Below, one piece after another: positions 38,863 through 48,508 of a stretch of 64,000 nucleotides of DNA; positions within the stretch are counted from its first letter, which is position 1, and each line of letters starts with the position of its first letter. This DNA comes from Orbaceae bacterium BiB (lineage in GTDB: Bacteria; Pseudomonadota; Gammaproteobacteria; Enterobacterales; Orbaceae). The stretch covers positions 2,861,207 through 2,925,206 of the forward strand of contig CP133958.1 in assembly GCA_036251205.1 (NCBI GenBank), read 5' to 3'. Position numbers and translations under genes: made by a program. The notes below the pieces were generated by a model. The model worked only from the letters and a program-made list of their open reading frames with translations. It was not told the DNA's origin and made no database searches.

Positions 38863-39252
38863 ATGAAAAAACTAATGGTCACTCTTTTTTCGACAGCGTT
38901 AGTTCTGTCTGCGAATAGTGTATTTGCTAATATGGATGAACATGCAATGCATGATAGTAATACCAATGCTAATACTAATACGAATATTACTAACCCAATG
39001 ACTCAAGAGTATATGCAGGCAATGGATGATATGCATAAACCAATGATGGATGGGGTTATGTCTACTGATCCTGATGTTGCTTTTGTTGCCGGTATGATTC
39101 CACATCATCAAGGGGCAATTGATATGGCAAAAATTGAATTAAAATATGGTACGGATCCAGAAATTAGAGCGCTAGCTGAACAGGTTATTAAAGCACAAGA
39201 ACAAGAGATTGAATTTATGAAAAAATGGCTTGAAACGCATCAAGCTAAATAA
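38863..39252 (+). CDS. secreted DUF305 protein (CopM-like)
   Basis: 129 residues. Signal peptide MKKLMVTLFSTALVLSANSVFA; a His/Met/Asn-rich linker (DEHAMHDSNTNANTNTN); then a DUF305 core with MIPHHQGAIDMAKIELKYGTDPEIRALAEQVIKAQEQEIEFMKKWL. DUF305 proteins are periplasmic four-helix proteins, some (cyanobacterial CopM) binding copper; the Met/His pairs here suit Cu(I)/Cu(II), by inference. It stands alone and ends at a strong terminator. Confidence 0.88.
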   Translation: MKKLMVTLFSTALVLSANSVFANMDEHAMHDSNTNANTNTNITNPMTQEYMQAMDDMHKPMMDGVMSTDPDVAFVAGMIPHHQGAIDMAKIELKYGTDPEIRALAEQVIKAQEQEIEFMKKWLETHQAK

Positions 39253-39283
39253 GTGTCATTTGTAATCTTTAATCAGATTATTC

Positions 39284-39321
39284 AATCCCCCATAGTTATA
39301 AATAGTCTTATGGGGGATTTT
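39284..39321. terminator. strong hairpin between DUF305 and yagU-like genes
   Basis: Perfect 11-bp stem AATCCCCCATA / TATGGGGGATT with a 14-base loop, followed by TTAG on the plus strand, between convergent genes. Confidence 0.7.
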
Positions 39322-39343
39322 AGTTAAGTCTGCGCAAAACTAA

Positions 39344-39892
39344 TTATTTACGCCATTCTCCACGGATTGGACGACCAAAATGAGCAAGTACAGCAATCAT
39401 ACAGATTTCAATTGAGACACCCCAATAGATGTGACCAAGGATTTCACTCCATAATTCATAACCATTAAGATTCCATAACCAACCTGTCGCACCATTGTCA
39501 TATACTGGATTTCTGAAACCTAATAATGGAATTAGAAAACCATGCATCGCAACAGTAATGATAATACCGTATAGAGCACCATACCATAATCTAATTTTAT
39601 TACAGTAGTAAGCGCCAACAACATAGACGCCAGCAAAAGCAAAACTAAATAGCCAGTGATAAAGTGTAACGGCTCCACTTACGATAGTACCTTGGTAGAC
39701 ATAATCAAGCGAGTGAGAGTTAATTCCTAACCAACCTAACCAAGAATCGATATGTGCTGCTGGAGGCGATATCTCACCTGCAACTCGAGGGGGCATATTC
39801 ACTTCTGAACCCCATTTAACGAGAGCACTAATAAAACCACCGATAATGGTAGTCCAGATAATAATCTGACGATTGACTTTATTTCCAAACAT
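39344..39892 (-). CDS. YagU-family (DUF1440) inner-membrane protein
   Basis: 182 residues from the ATG at 39892, which has AAGGAG seven bases upstream; the frame from 39970 adds an unsupported 26 residues. Four transmembrane segments and the family pattern FISALVKWGSEVNMPPR, YHWLFSFAFAGVYV, IRLWYGALYGIIITVAMHGFLIPLLG and SEILGHIYWGVSIE, as in E. coli YagU (204 residues, linked to acid resistance). Function in detail unknown. The upstream 39893-40121 region has no gene. Confidence 0.85.
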   Translation of the reverse strand: MFGNKVNRQIIIWTTIIGGFISALVKWGSEVNMPPRVAGEISPPAAHIDSWLGWLGINSHSLDYVYQGTIVSGAVTLYHWLFSFAFAGVYVVGAYYCNKIRLWYGALYGIIITVAMHGFLIPLLGFRNPVYDNGATGWLWNLNGYELWSEILGHIYWGVSIEICMIAVLAHFGRPIRGEWRK

Positions 39893-40121
39893 AACTGACT
39901 CCTTATTAATAAATACTGTATTAGGATTATATTGCCGTATACTATAATAACAGTAGTTATTTTGCTTCACTAACCGAAAAAAGTTATTGCTGTTATTGTT
40001 TTAAGTCTAATTTAAGATAGTTTTTAGACAATGTCTCTATCTATAATATGATTTGTTCAACGTTATGATTTCTTATTAAATGAGCGTTGTTATTTGTCTT
40101 ATTTTGGTGATCACTTTTTAT

Positions 40122-40157
40122 AGATTAAAAACTCAATTAATTTGAGGTTTTTAATCT
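40122..40157 (-). terminator. terminator of the metallophosphoesterase gene
   Basis: Long stem AGATTAAAAACTCAA / TTGAGGTTTTTAATCT (one bulge, 5-base loop) 48 bases beyond the stop codon at 40205. U-rich on the minus strand. Confidence 0.65.
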
Positions 40158-40204
40158 ATTCTATCTATGGTTATTTGACTTATTATTCGTCTTATCGTCG
40201 TTAA

Positions 40205-41348
40205 TTAATTTAATAATTGTGGTGGAAAATCTAATTCAAAATCTGAGTATTCAGCAGGAATATTAAATGTTCTTTCACCATTTTTCCCCGCATATTTGTT
40301 AAGCAGAGTTGAATAGGTATAAAAATGGATTTTTTTAGCTTCAGTATCAAATTCAATAAAACGTAACCAACCACCGCCGCCATTAGCTGATCCTGGTTTA
40401 CCATCAGGACCAATCGTATTACCTTGGTAGTCTTGTAATAATTGATAGACAGGGTAGCCATCATCATTTTTATCAATACGTAAATTTTCTCCATTTGATA
40501 TGCCTTCAACCGTTGGCGTCCACGCATGCCCACTTAATATCATAAAAATATTTTTATTTTTACGAACAAAACGATCCCATACCTTATCCGGAGAGAGATG
40601 AGAGGTGCCTTTAAAGTAAGCATCATAGTCATTGGCCCAAGGACTATTTTTGTCTAATGATGGTACCAACCATTCATGCGTCGTGATAATCACAGGAAGA
40701 TTTGGATTGCCGTCCAGTACCCGTTGTGCCCATAGTAAATCATCGGTGGTTGGTTCCATCTCCAGAGCAAGGTGGAGAAATTTAAAATCATCTTTATCAA
40801 TAATTTGAAAACTATTCATATCATTACCATAAGCACCACCACCGCGATACCAACTTTTATTCGCAAAATGGTGAGAGTTAGCACCAAAATATTGATTCCA
40901 AACTGTTGCACCTTTTAATGGGCGATTACTACCTGGTCCATTATTATCACTATACCAGTTATAATTATCATAATCATGATTACCTGGTACCATGGCAAAA
41001 GGGATATCAGCATCACCAAGAATAGAGGGCAAGGTTAGCATAATCCCACTCTACACGAGTGTTCCAGAGAGTATATTTACCAACAATCCCTGTACGGAAT
41101 TGCCCATCGCCATGTTGTACGACATCACCAACATGGGTTGCAAATATGATGTTTTTATTCTCTTTATTATCAGCTAAATACTGCATTTGTTGAATAAACG
41201 TATTGACTCCTCGTGGTTGTGGGAGTGTTACATCAGTATAATTTTGGGTATCAGATATCACTGCGATCGTCAGTTTTTCTGCATAAGCAGATGTGGTTGA
41301 AATTATCAGCGCTAATAAAGTACATTTACTTAACGTATTTATATTCAT
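40205..41348 (-). pseudogene. secreted calcineurin-like metallophosphoesterase, frameshifted
   Basis: Two overlapping frames together encode one protein of ~380 residues. The first (ATG at 41348 after GAGG) has signal peptide MNINTLSKCTLLALIISTTSAYA, VISDTQNY and THVGDVVQHG, and stops at 41013 after VEWDYANLALYSW. The second carries VPGNHDYDNY, ITTHEWLVPS, LSGHAW and the C-terminus to 40205; only a TAG lies before its first ATG (41041). The full ligand set (D-x-Q, GD, GNHD, H, GH) is split between frames. Removing one T near 41043 (GATTATG to GATATG) would join them. Either an inactivating indel or a sequence error; programmed frameshifting is unlikely since no slippery heptamer is seen. Confidence 0.85.
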
Positions 41349-41716
41349 ATACACCTCTTAATTAAATTTAAATGCTAGAAAGCAAGAACATTATGGCAAA
41401 ACAATATGACAATTTTATTAAACAGTGCAAAATGATAATTGTTATAAAAATGTTTGCTAGGAGCAGTTAAAAAGGGGGGAGACAAGCTTATTTTGTTATG
41501 ACGAGATTGTTTGTAGCATGTTTTAAATTAACTATGTTAATCATGGTCTATTAACTTAGATATTACTCGTAATAAAAGAGGTATTTTCGGTGTAAAGTTA
41601 ACGAGAAGGGATCATAAAGCTTGATTGAACGGTATTTTTTGATATTTATTATATAAACAGGCTGATGAAGTAACGTAATTATTTACCTCATCAACATGAT
41701 ATTTATCATTTAATCG
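41349..41716. other. intergenic region between phoA and metallophosphoesterase
   Basis: About 370 bases without a gene. A hairpin GATGA.GTAA / TTTAC.TCATC at roughly 41662-41695 could end phoA transcripts but lacks a U tract. A TTGTCAT on the minus strand near 41410 recalls half a PHO box, but the second repeat is poor. Confidence 0.4.
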
Positions 41717-43129
41717 CTATTTAATTCCCATTGCGTCACGAATGATAAAAAATAGATCGGTTTGATCTAATAGTCCAGAGACATTAGCTGCATTTGGACC
41801 GTAAGCCGCAATACGAATTTGTGTCCCTGTATGATTTTGACTTTCTGTATCACTGGTTGCGTAGCTAACTGTCATTGGTGAATTATCAGCGGTGATCATT
41901 TTTAAGGTTAAACCATAAGCCTGTGCATCATGAGGGATGATTTGGGTTGCATGGGCATGATCTCCCGTTACAATCACTAATGTATCACCATTTTTCTCAG
42001 CAAATTTAAGTGCAACTTGCACCGCTTCATCTAAATCAACGGTTTCGCCAAATTGAGCACAAGGGTTGGCTTCATGCGCTTGTTTATCAATTGAGGCTCC
42101 TTCAACTTGTAAAAAGAAACCATTATTATTGACATCCAATAACTCAATCCCTTTTTGTGTCATTTCAGCCAGAGTTGGCACTGAGTCGTTACGAGCTTTG
42201 TTAACTTCACATTTAATTGCCTCACCGTCACTACCTTTGTAGGTCGCTTTTGGTCCTTGCCATCTTACTGGCATATTTTTATCGGCAAATAGACCTAACA
42301 GCGGTTTTTGCTGGTCGGCTTTTGTAATGTCCATTAGCTGTTGATTATTGGTAACTATCACATAACCTAGATCTTTAGCTTGCTGCTCAAGAGTTTTACC
42401 CTGCCATTTTCCTGCTTTGGCTGATTCATTAAATGTGTATGCACCGCCGCCTAAGGTCACATCGGCTCGAGTTGTTAATAACTGTTCGGTAATCGATCCT
42501 AATCCCCCGTTTTCAATAGCCATTGTTGGGCACAATTTACTGGTTGCATCAGGTCCATAACACTTACGATGATTGACATGAGAGTATAGCGCGGCAGGAG
42601 TTGCGTCTTGAATTTCAGCCGTTGAAATATTCCCTGTGGCTTTACCTGCTTTTTTGGCTAGCTCGAGCAATGTCATATGTGGTTGTTCATTAACATCGAC
42701 ACCCAGTGCACCATTATAAGTTTTTACACCTGTTGTCCATGCTGTTGCCGAGGCTGCTGAATCAGTCACGTAATCAGGTTGTTTTGTTTTTTTGTCTAAG
42801 GAGTAGTGAGTATATGATCCTGTAAACGGTAGGGCATCTAAACCTGCAAAATAACCACTCGCCCCCTTAACATAATTACGAGCTGCGGTAATTTCTGAAT
42901 CTCCCATTCCATCACCAATTAATAAAATTACATTTTTTACTTTGCCCGTAGTGATAGCTTCTTTTAACCATTGACTTTGATCTTCAGATAATCGTTTGGC
43001 TCCACCAAACTCTTGTATATTACCAATTGCAGCTCGTTTTAATAGTGAATCATCATTAGCCATTGCTAATGGAGTGAAAAAAAAGGCACTAGCTGTAAGG
43101 ACTGGAATAAGTTGACAGATTTTTTTCAT
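41717..43129 (-). CDS. phoA: periplasmic alkaline phosphatase PhoA
   Basis: 470 residues (E. coli PhoA 471). I chose the ATG at 43129, eight bases after GGAG; the ATG at 43135 would be too close. Signal peptide to ~residue 25 (ending LAMA). Metal and catalytic residues are visible: Asp73 in IGDGMGDSE, nucleophile Ser124 in [41 protein letters not shown] and [13 protein letters not shown]. Hydrolyses phosphomonoesters in the periplasm; cysteine pairs (e.g. HRKCYGP... KLCPT) suggest disulfides. A PHO box upstream indicates PhoB control. Confidence 0.96.
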   Translation of the reverse strand: MKKICQLIPVLTASAFFFTPLAMANDDSLLKRAAIGNIQEFGGAKRLSEDQSQWLKEAITTGKVKNVILLIGDGMGDSEITAARNYVKGASGYFAGLDALPFTGSYTHYSLDKKTKQPDYVTDSAASATAWTTGVKTYNGALGVDVNEQPHMTLLELAKKAGKATGNISTAEIQDATPAALYSHVNHRKCYGPDATSKLCPTMAIENGGLGSITEQLLTTRADVTLGGGAYTFNESAKAGKWQGKTLEQQAKDLGYVIVTNNQQLMDITKADQQKPLLGLFADKNMPVRWQGPKATYKGSDGEAIKCEVNKARNDSVPTLAEMTQKGIELLDVNNNGFFLQVEGASIDKQAHEANPCAQFGETVDLDEAVQVALKFAEKNGDTLVIVTGDHAHATQIIPHDAQAYGLTLKMITADNSPMTVSYATSDTESQNHTGTQIRIAAYGPNAANVSGLLDQTDLFFIIRDAMGIK

Positions 43130-43175
43130 TATCATAGCTCCGAATATTTAATGTATTGACTGATAAATTGACGTC

Positions 43176-43209
43176 AGTATAAATACTTTTTGTGACAGCA
43201 AAATGACAG
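43176..43209 (-). promoter_or_regulatory. PHO box and -10 of phoA
   Basis: On the minus strand, CTGTCATTTTGCTGTCAC (43192-43209) has the two 7-base repeats 11 bases apart of the PhoB consensus. TATACT (43176-43181) begins 10 bases downstream, the spacing expected when the PHO box replaces the -35 element. Predicts induction by phosphate starvation. Confidence 0.88.
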
Positions 43210-43283
43210 TGAATAGCGATATATTAGCTTGAAAATAGATAAAGAGTCTGATGATTTATTGAGATAAGTTTGCAACCTTGATA

Positions 43284-43321
43284 CGCTATTGACGAATCGA
43301 GATTAGCCTTCGTCAATAGCG
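43284..43321. terminator. perfect 13-bp hairpin after ogt
   Basis: CGCTATTGACGAA / TTCGTCAATAGCG with a 12-base loop, 18 bases beyond the ogt stop codon. Very stable but without a U tract, so termination may depend on other factors. Confidence 0.55.
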
Positions 43322-43338
43322 TTAAGTCCGTTTTGCTT

Positions 43339-43878
43339 TTAAGGCGCAGTACTGGTTTTAGGAATATAGAGATTGGTTAGATTGGCACCTTCAAGTTCGA
43401 GTAATTGAATTTTTTTATTAATACCACCTGCATACCCTGTTAAATTACCATTTGCCCCGACAACACGATGACAAGGAATAATGATAGAAATTGGGTTATG
43501 GCCCACAGCCCCCCCAACTGCTTGGCTAGACATACTGCTTTTTTGCATTCTTTCTGCTACTTTTTTGGCAATTTCACCGTAGGTGATGACGCTGCCATAG
43601 GGAATTTCACATAAAATTTGCCAAACACACTGACGAAAATCACCGCCAATTGGCGCCATTGGTAAGGTATCAATCGATGGATTATTACCCGCAAAATAGT
43701 TGTCTAACCACTGTTTTGTAAGGTTAAAAATAGCTAGGTTGTGGTGTTCCTTTAAGTTATTCGGTATGGTATCAGCAAAATATTTTTGCCCCTCTAGCCA
43801 TAAACCGACTAATTGATCGTTATAACTAGCAAGCGTAATTAAACCAACAGGGGATGAATATTGTGTTGAATAGTACAT
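43339..43878 (-). CDS. ogt: methylated-DNA--protein-cysteine methyltransferase
   Basis: 179 residues. N-terminal MYYSTQYSSPVGLITLASYNDQLVGLWLEG and the active-site IPCHRVVGANGNLTGYAGG with acceptor Cys136, preceded by IPYGSVITYGEIAKKV (helix-turn-helix, Arg finger region). Repairs O6-methylguanine by suicide transfer. Size fits a stand-alone Ogt-type protein rather than the Ada fusion. It lies 9 bases after the DUF421 gene, so co-transcription is likely. Confidence 0.92.
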   Translation of the reverse strand: MYYSTQYSSPVGLITLASYNDQLVGLWLEGQKYFADTIPNNLKEHHNLAIFNLTKQWLDNYFAGNNPSIDTLPMAPIGGDFRQCVWQILCEIPYGSVITYGEIAKKVAERMQKSSMSSQAVGGAVGHNPISIIIPCHRVVGANGNLTGYAGGINKKIQLLELEGANLTNLYIPKTSTAP

Positions 43879-43887
43879 AAGAATTCC

Positions 43888-44529
43888 TTATTCCATTTTT
43901 TGTTTAGGATAGATCCAAAGTCTATTATCGTGCCATTCTGCCAGAAAAATATCGTCTAATTCATACCCCTGCTGAGTAATTTGTTCGATTAACCACTCTT
44001 TATTAAAACCAATGTTTTCTAAGTTAGTTTCGGCAATACTGCTACTTTCAATCACTACTGTTGCCATATCTGTATCACCTTTTTTAACAACCGTCATTTG
44101 GCCATTATACTCAAACCAAACATTTTTTAGATCATTAAGTGTTGGGTAGCCGCGTTGGTGCAACAGCATAATAAAATCACGTACGGATAGTTTTGCCTGA
44201 CTAAAATTATCTGATAGTAATTGGCCATTTTTTATCAACTGAATAGAGTTGCCATCAACAATATTTTTAACCATATTACGTTTAAATGTTAAATAACGGA
44301 CAAGTAATAATAGACCAGCCCAAGCACTTGCAGCACTGACTAATAGATAAACACTGATTGACGGATTATAAAGGGGTCCACCAATAATTGCCCCTAATAC
44401 CACATTCCCGACCTGATCTAATGCCGATATTGGTGCTAAGGATCCTTTGCCTGAAAGATTGATATAGATGAGTAATATACAAAAAGCCGCAGCCATTTTG
44501 ATAATAATATTAAGATATATTGAGTCCAT
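43888..44529 (-). CDS. DUF421 (YetF/YcaP-like) membrane protein
   Basis: 213 residues from the ATG at 44529, preceded by AAGGA eight bases upstream; a TTG at 44556 is less likely. Three N-terminal transmembrane segments (residues ~8-28, ~43-62, ~65-80) with LIYINLSGKGSLAPISALDQVGNVVLGAIIG, then a cytoplasmic domain (LIKNGQLLSDNFSQAKLSVRDFIMLLHQRGY... NVWFEYNGQMTVVKKG). Matches the DUF421 family; function unknown. Upstream of ogt on the same strand. Confidence 0.88.
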   Translation of the reverse strand: MDSIYLNIIIKMAAAFCILLIYINLSGKGSLAPISALDQVGNVVLGAIIGGPLYNPSISVYLLVSAASAWAGLLLLVRYLTFKRNMVKNIVDGNSIQLIKNGQLLSDNFSQAKLSVRDFIMLLHQRGYPTLNDLKNVWFEYNGQMTVVKKGDTDMATVVIESSSIAETNLENIGFNKEWLIEQITQQGYELDDIFLAEWHDNRLWIYPKQKME

Positions 44530-44880
44530 GGATATATTCCTTGTGCCATTTTTCAAATGTAGTCGGGATTATTTACTAATATTTACTGTATTAATTATCT
44601 CTATATTACTGCGTTCAGTTAATGATTTTAAATCTACAAAATGGCACTAAATTAGTGTCATAACTCATATCTATATTATACTATATTTATCCCTTTTACA
44701 GCCTATTGTAAAAATGATTATGTACATTCGTGAGTCATTTTTTATGTGAGAGATAAGGCGATCAATTATCAAAATAGGTGAGAATTATAATAGAATAATT
44801 AAGTCATTAGGTGGAGACTCTATTATACTTTGTTTGTCGTTTTATGTTTATGAAGTAGTGAAGAGGTAATAACGAATATA
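44530..44880. other. divergent intergenic region without a gene
   Basis: About 350 AT-rich bases between the DUF421 gene and a plus-strand hypothetical gene. Several TATACT/TATAAT-like boxes (e.g. around 44675) could serve either direction. No repeat or operator stands out. Confidence 0.4.
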
Positions 44881-45339
44881 ATGATACTACAATTAGGATG
44901 GGCAAAACCGTATAGTATTATAATGATCATTTTGATGATGAGTAGTTATCCTACTTATACTCAATCTAAACAATCAGCATCAGAGATACAAATTGAGATA
45001 GTGAATGCGGTTACTATCGATATAAATCAATTATCAATGATTACTGATAGTGCTATGTATCAAGCTTGTCAACATTGGCAACTTAATAAGCAACAAGTGA
45101 AACAATTTTTTGAGTTGAGTGAAAATTATAGTGACTATCCTTATAGCCTATATTACCAAATTCCTTGCTCAATTACGGGTACGCTTAAGTACCAAAATAA
45201 AATATGGCGATTTACTATTGATGGTGGTGCAACTGGAGTGTGGCAATATAAAACAGATATAAAGTATTTTGGTTGCCATAAAGCAGCGTGTGAATCTTTG
45301 GTAATTTTACCGACAGATGGCATGATAACGATAAACTAA
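44881..45339 (+). CDS. hypothetical exported protein
   Basis: 152 residues, not recognised. The N-terminus (YSIIMIILMMSSYPTYTQ) reads as a signal peptide. The mature part has four cysteines (AC.HW, IPCSITG, FGCHKAACESL) that could form disulfides, and a C-terminal half rich in beta-strand (GTLKYQNKIWRFTIDGGATGVWQ). GAGG lies 14 bases before the ATG, which is long, so the start is not certain. Followed at 90 bases by a membrane-anchored hydrolase gene in the same direction. Confidence 0.6.
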   Translation: MILQLGWAKPYSIIMIILMMSSYPTYTQSKQSASEIQIEIVNAVTIDINQLSMITDSAMYQACQHWQLNKQQVKQFFELSENYSDYPYSLYYQIPCSITGTLKYQNKIWRFTIDGGATGVWQYKTDIKYFGCHKAACESLVILPTDGMITIN

Positions 45340-45428
45340 AAGAGATTATTATCTCGTGATTTTTTTGATTTTATATTATTTTTATCGTGGTTAAAATATG
45401 AGTTCATATTAGATGAGGAAAATAGTGA

Positions 45429-46892
45429 ATGCCAATAGTTAAGCTATTAAAGAAAGTATTAATACGATTACTAATGGTATTTCTTATTATCATATTAACG
45501 TTATTCACTTTGCGTATTTATGATAGCCAGCAAGGTAAGTCCTTATCATTGTGGCATACTGCTGAGCTACATGAATTAACCGCACAACAGATCGATAATG
45601 CGACTTGGGAAGATTATCTATCGGCAGAGGAAGATCTTTTTAATGAAGTCACACAAAAAATTACAGCACAATTATCGCCATCTGAAGATAATATCTTTAA
45701 TCGCTATTCAGCCAATAGTCGCGTGAATCCCCATTCGTTTAAAACTAATTGGAATCGCTCTTTTATTTTACAACCAGAAGGCCAGATTCAAGGTGCCGTT
45801 GTACTACTACATGGTTTAACTGATTCACCATACAGTTTGCGACATATTGCATTACATTATCAACAGAAAGGTTTTGTTGTGATTGCTATTCGTATGCCAG
45901 GTCATGGGACTGCTCCTTCGGCGTTAACGTCAGTTGAATGGCAAGATTGGTTTGCTGCAACTAAACTGGCTGTAAGAACTGCCAGTTCTTATATTAACAA
46001 CGAACAGCCGCTACATATTGTAGGATATTCTAATGGCGGTGCATTAGGCGTGATGTATAGTATTGACGCATTATCAGATTCAGCATTACGCCAAGCGGAC
46101 CAACTTATTTTAATTTCGCCAATGATTGGTGTAACCCGTTTTGCTCAGTTTGCTGGATTAGCCGCATTGCCCGCTATCTTGCCCGCATTTGCTAATTCAA
46201 ATTGGGTTGATATTATTGCTGAGTATAATCCATTCAAATATAACTCTTTTCCAATTAATGGCGCTAAGCAATCTTATCAATTAACGAGTGCGTTAAAAAA
46301 TAACCGTGCAAATACTGAGCCTGCTCTATTAACAAAATTACCGCCAATATTAACGTTTATCTCAGCCGTTGATAATACCATTAATAATCAAGATACAATC
46401 GATTTTTATCAATCTTTAACGAATCATAACAATGAATTAGTCATATTTGATGTTAACCGTAATAGCGATATTGCCTCTTTACTCAATGAACAATCCCATC
46501 TAGCGGTTACTGCCTTATTACCTTCTACACCAAGAGATTATAAGACAATGATTATTACGAATAATGAACAATTACAAACAATAGTTGAAACGACTGACGC
46601 TGGAGAAAACTCAGTAACGATAAAGCCATTAGCTATTAGCTATCCAAGCGATATCTACTCTTTATCGCATATTGCGTTACCCTATCCAGCAAGCGATTCA
46701 TTATATGGCAATACACCATCTGAGTTAAATGAGTTTGGTATTAGCTTGGGGGCTTTATCTATTAGAGGGGAGCGCAAAGCGTTAGTGACATCTGGCGATA
46801 ATTTACTACGTATTTCTTACAATCCATTTTATCCCTTTTTACTTGAACAGATAGATCAAACCATTGATACGACAATCAAGCAAAAGCAGTGA
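45429..46892 (+). CDS. membrane-anchored alpha/beta hydrolase
   Basis: 487 residues. One N-terminal transmembrane anchor (residues ~10-30), then an alpha/beta hydrolase fold: oxyanion HG at 128-129 (VVLLHGLTDSPYSLRHIA), RMPGHGTAP and nucleophile Ser201 in GYSNGG. A candidate acid (ISAVDNTI) follows. The C-terminal ~140 residues vary and contain ISLGALSIRGER. Likely a periplasm-facing esterase or lipase-like enzyme; substrate unknown. Start at 45429 follows GAGGAAAA. Confidence 0.8.
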   Translation: MPIVKLLKKVLIRLLMVFLIIILTLFTLRIYDSQQGKSLSLWHTAELHELTAQQIDNATWEDYLSAEEDLFNEVTQKITAQLSPSEDNIFNRYSANSRVNPHSFKTNWNRSFILQPEGQIQGAVVLLHGLTDSPYSLRHIALHYQQKGFVVIAIRMPGHGTAPSALTSVEWQDWFAATKLAVRTASSYINNEQPLHIVGYSNGGALGVMYSIDALSDSALRQADQLILISPMIGVTRFAQFAGLAALPAILPAFANSNWVDIIAEYNPFKYNSFPINGAKQSYQLTSALKNNRANTEPALLTKLPPILTFISAVDNTINNQDTIDFYQSLTNHNNELVIFDVNRNSDIASLLNEQSHLAVTALLPSTPRDYKTMIITNNEQLQTIVETTDAGENSVTIKPLAISYPSDIYSLSHIALPYPASDSLYGNTPSELNEFGISLGALSIRGERKALVTSGDNLLRISYNPFYPFLLEQIDQTIDTTIKQKQ

Positions 46893-46963
46893 TTATAGCT
46901 AAAGGCAATGAATATCTTTAGATGTTTTAACTTGGGTTTTATCTTGAGGGCAATACCAATAAT

Positions 46964-47488
46964 ATGCGATATTTAATCATTATGTTAGCGCTACTGTCTG
47001 TTTTAGCTGGTTGTAAAGATAAACCAGTTTATTCAATCGAAAAAACGACACCTATTAGCCATTATGCTAATAATCCTATTTTTACAGCTAAACCAATTAT
47101 CGAAACAGGGTATAGTTTAAAGTATAATTGGATCCATTATACTTTTAATGATATGCCGGTATCTGTTTATAACATTCCATTGGATGATTTAAAGTTTGAC
47201 CATGGTATGATTGATTTAGAATATCTTAAAACGGCCGATCCAGAAAAATTAACACCTAATTTTTCGCTCTATTTTAATGGTGGCGATAATTTTCGCCTGC
47301 TAGCCGACAGGATTATTGCCTCAGGGCTAGTTGATCATTGTGAAGGCTACTTTCAGCTTTTACCTGGTGGTGTTGAGTGGTTACAATGGTCTAAAGTCGT
47401 TGATGGGGATAGCGTCGTCTGTATTCAGTTAAGGTATATCCATAGCGATGATATGATGATTGTGAGTAGCTCTAATGGAATAGATTAA
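46964..47488 (+). CDS. hypothetical lipoprotein
   Basis: 174 residues. N-terminus MRYLIIMLALLSVLAGC with lipobox LAGC, Cys17, and Lys/Asp next to it (CKDKP), so probably outer-membrane targeted with some doubt owing to Asp at +3. The rest (YNWIHYTFNDMPVSVYNIP, LYFNGGDNF, YFQLLPGGVEWLQW) is not a family I recognise. It sits 11 bases before the WYL regulator gene and after the hydrolase, suggesting a small envelope operon. Confidence 0.7.
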   Translation: MRYLIIMLALLSVLAGCKDKPVYSIEKTTPISHYANNPIFTAKPIIETGYSLKYNWIHYTFNDMPVSVYNIPLDDLKFDHGMIDLEYLKTADPEKLTPNFSLYFNGGDNFRLLADRIIASGLVDHCEGYFQLLPGGVEWLQWSKVVDGDSVVCIQLRYIHSDDMMIVSSSNGID

Positions 47489-47499
47489 GCGGAGATACT

Positions 47500-48417
47500 A
47501 TGCAAATCAATCGATTGTTTGGCATTGTCCATCTGTTATTAAACAAACGACAGGTTACGGCAAATGAACTTGCTCAACATTTTGAAGTCTCTAAACGGAC
47601 TATTTTGCGAGATATCGACGTATTATCTACCGTTGGTATTCCGCTTTATACTACCAAAGGTAAAGGGGGCGGGATCGCCATTTTAGCTCGTTATACTCTC
47701 AATAAAACCGCGATTTCTGAGCAAGAGCAGAGTGATTTATTAAGTTCATTGCAGTGTTTTAGTTCATTACTGGATAATAAAAATCACCAGTCTGAACCGT
47801 TATTAACTAAATTAGGAGCGCTGTTTGGTAAATCTCAAACACACTGGCTCGAGGTAGATTTTGCGAACTGGGTTGATTATGATCAACGACAACGTAAGGT
47901 TGAGATATTAAAACGGGCGATTATTGATCAACAGTGGATTGAATTTCACTACTCTAATCTACGTGGAGAGAGTGGCCAACGAAAAGTTTGTCCCATAAGG
48001 CTATGTTTTAAATCCCAAGATTGGTATCTACATGGTTTTTGTCAAGCAAAAGCGGATTATCGTTTTTTTAAGCTAAGTCGCATAAATCAATTAGTACAGT
48101 TAACCGAGCACTTTAATGCAGCTGTATTACCTGCTATTCCGCCTACCGATAAAACCGTTGATGATCCTGCTCAGCAAATTGAATTAACGATACAATTTTC
48201 TGCTGTTATTGCTTATCGAGTGTATGATGAATTTCCACTAAACGTCATTAAGGTTAATCATGACCAAAGTTTAACGGTGACTATTACTATTACTCACAGT
48301 GATTGGTTGTTGCAATATTTATTATCGTTCGGTTGTTATGCTAAAGTATTATCCCCACAAATTGTTTGTGAGCAATTAAAACAGAAAGCAACCGAGATTA
48401 CGCTTTTATACGCTTAA
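47500..48417 (+). CDS. YafY-type HTH/WYL-domain transcriptional regulator
   Basis: 305 residues: N-terminal HTH_11 winged helix (INRLFGIVHLLLNKRQVTANELAQHFEVSKRTILRDIDVLSTVGIPLYTTKGKGGGIAI), WYL domain (~145-235; IEFHYSNLRGESGQRKVCPIRLCFKSQDWYLHGFCQAKADYRFFKLSRI) and a WCX-like C-terminus. WYL domains sense ligands, possibly nucleotides. The gene is followed at 91 bases by a zinc-ribbon protein gene, a pairing I have seen described for YafY homologues. Target unknown. Confidence 0.88.
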   Translation: MQINRLFGIVHLLLNKRQVTANELAQHFEVSKRTILRDIDVLSTVGIPLYTTKGKGGGIAILARYTLNKTAISEQEQSDLLSSLQCFSSLLDNKNHQSEPLLTKLGALFGKSQTHWLEVDFANWVDYDQRQRKVEILKRAIIDQQWIEFHYSNLRGESGQRKVCPIRLCFKSQDWYLHGFCQAKADYRFFKLSRINQLVQLTEHFNAAVLPAIPPTDKTVDDPAQQIELTIQFSAVIAYRVYDEFPLNVIKVNHDQSLTVTITITHSDWLLQYLLSFGCYAKVLSPQIVCEQLKQKATEITLLYA

Positions 48418-48508
48418 TTTTATAAGGTGACATGCAGTTGTCACCTTATCCTTGTTATTATCTTCCCCGGTCAATCGTTTATCAACTCAATCACGTAAGG
48501 AATAGATT

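Noticed and set aside
41013..41041. Programmed frameshift joining the two metallophosphoesterase frames
   Set aside because: No slippery heptamer or downstream structure is visible and the family is not known to use recoding; a plain indel is simpler.
41400..41425. PHO box for the metallophosphoesterase
   Set aside because: Only one repeat (TTGTCAT) resembles the consensus; the second 11 bases away is poor, unlike the clear phoA box.
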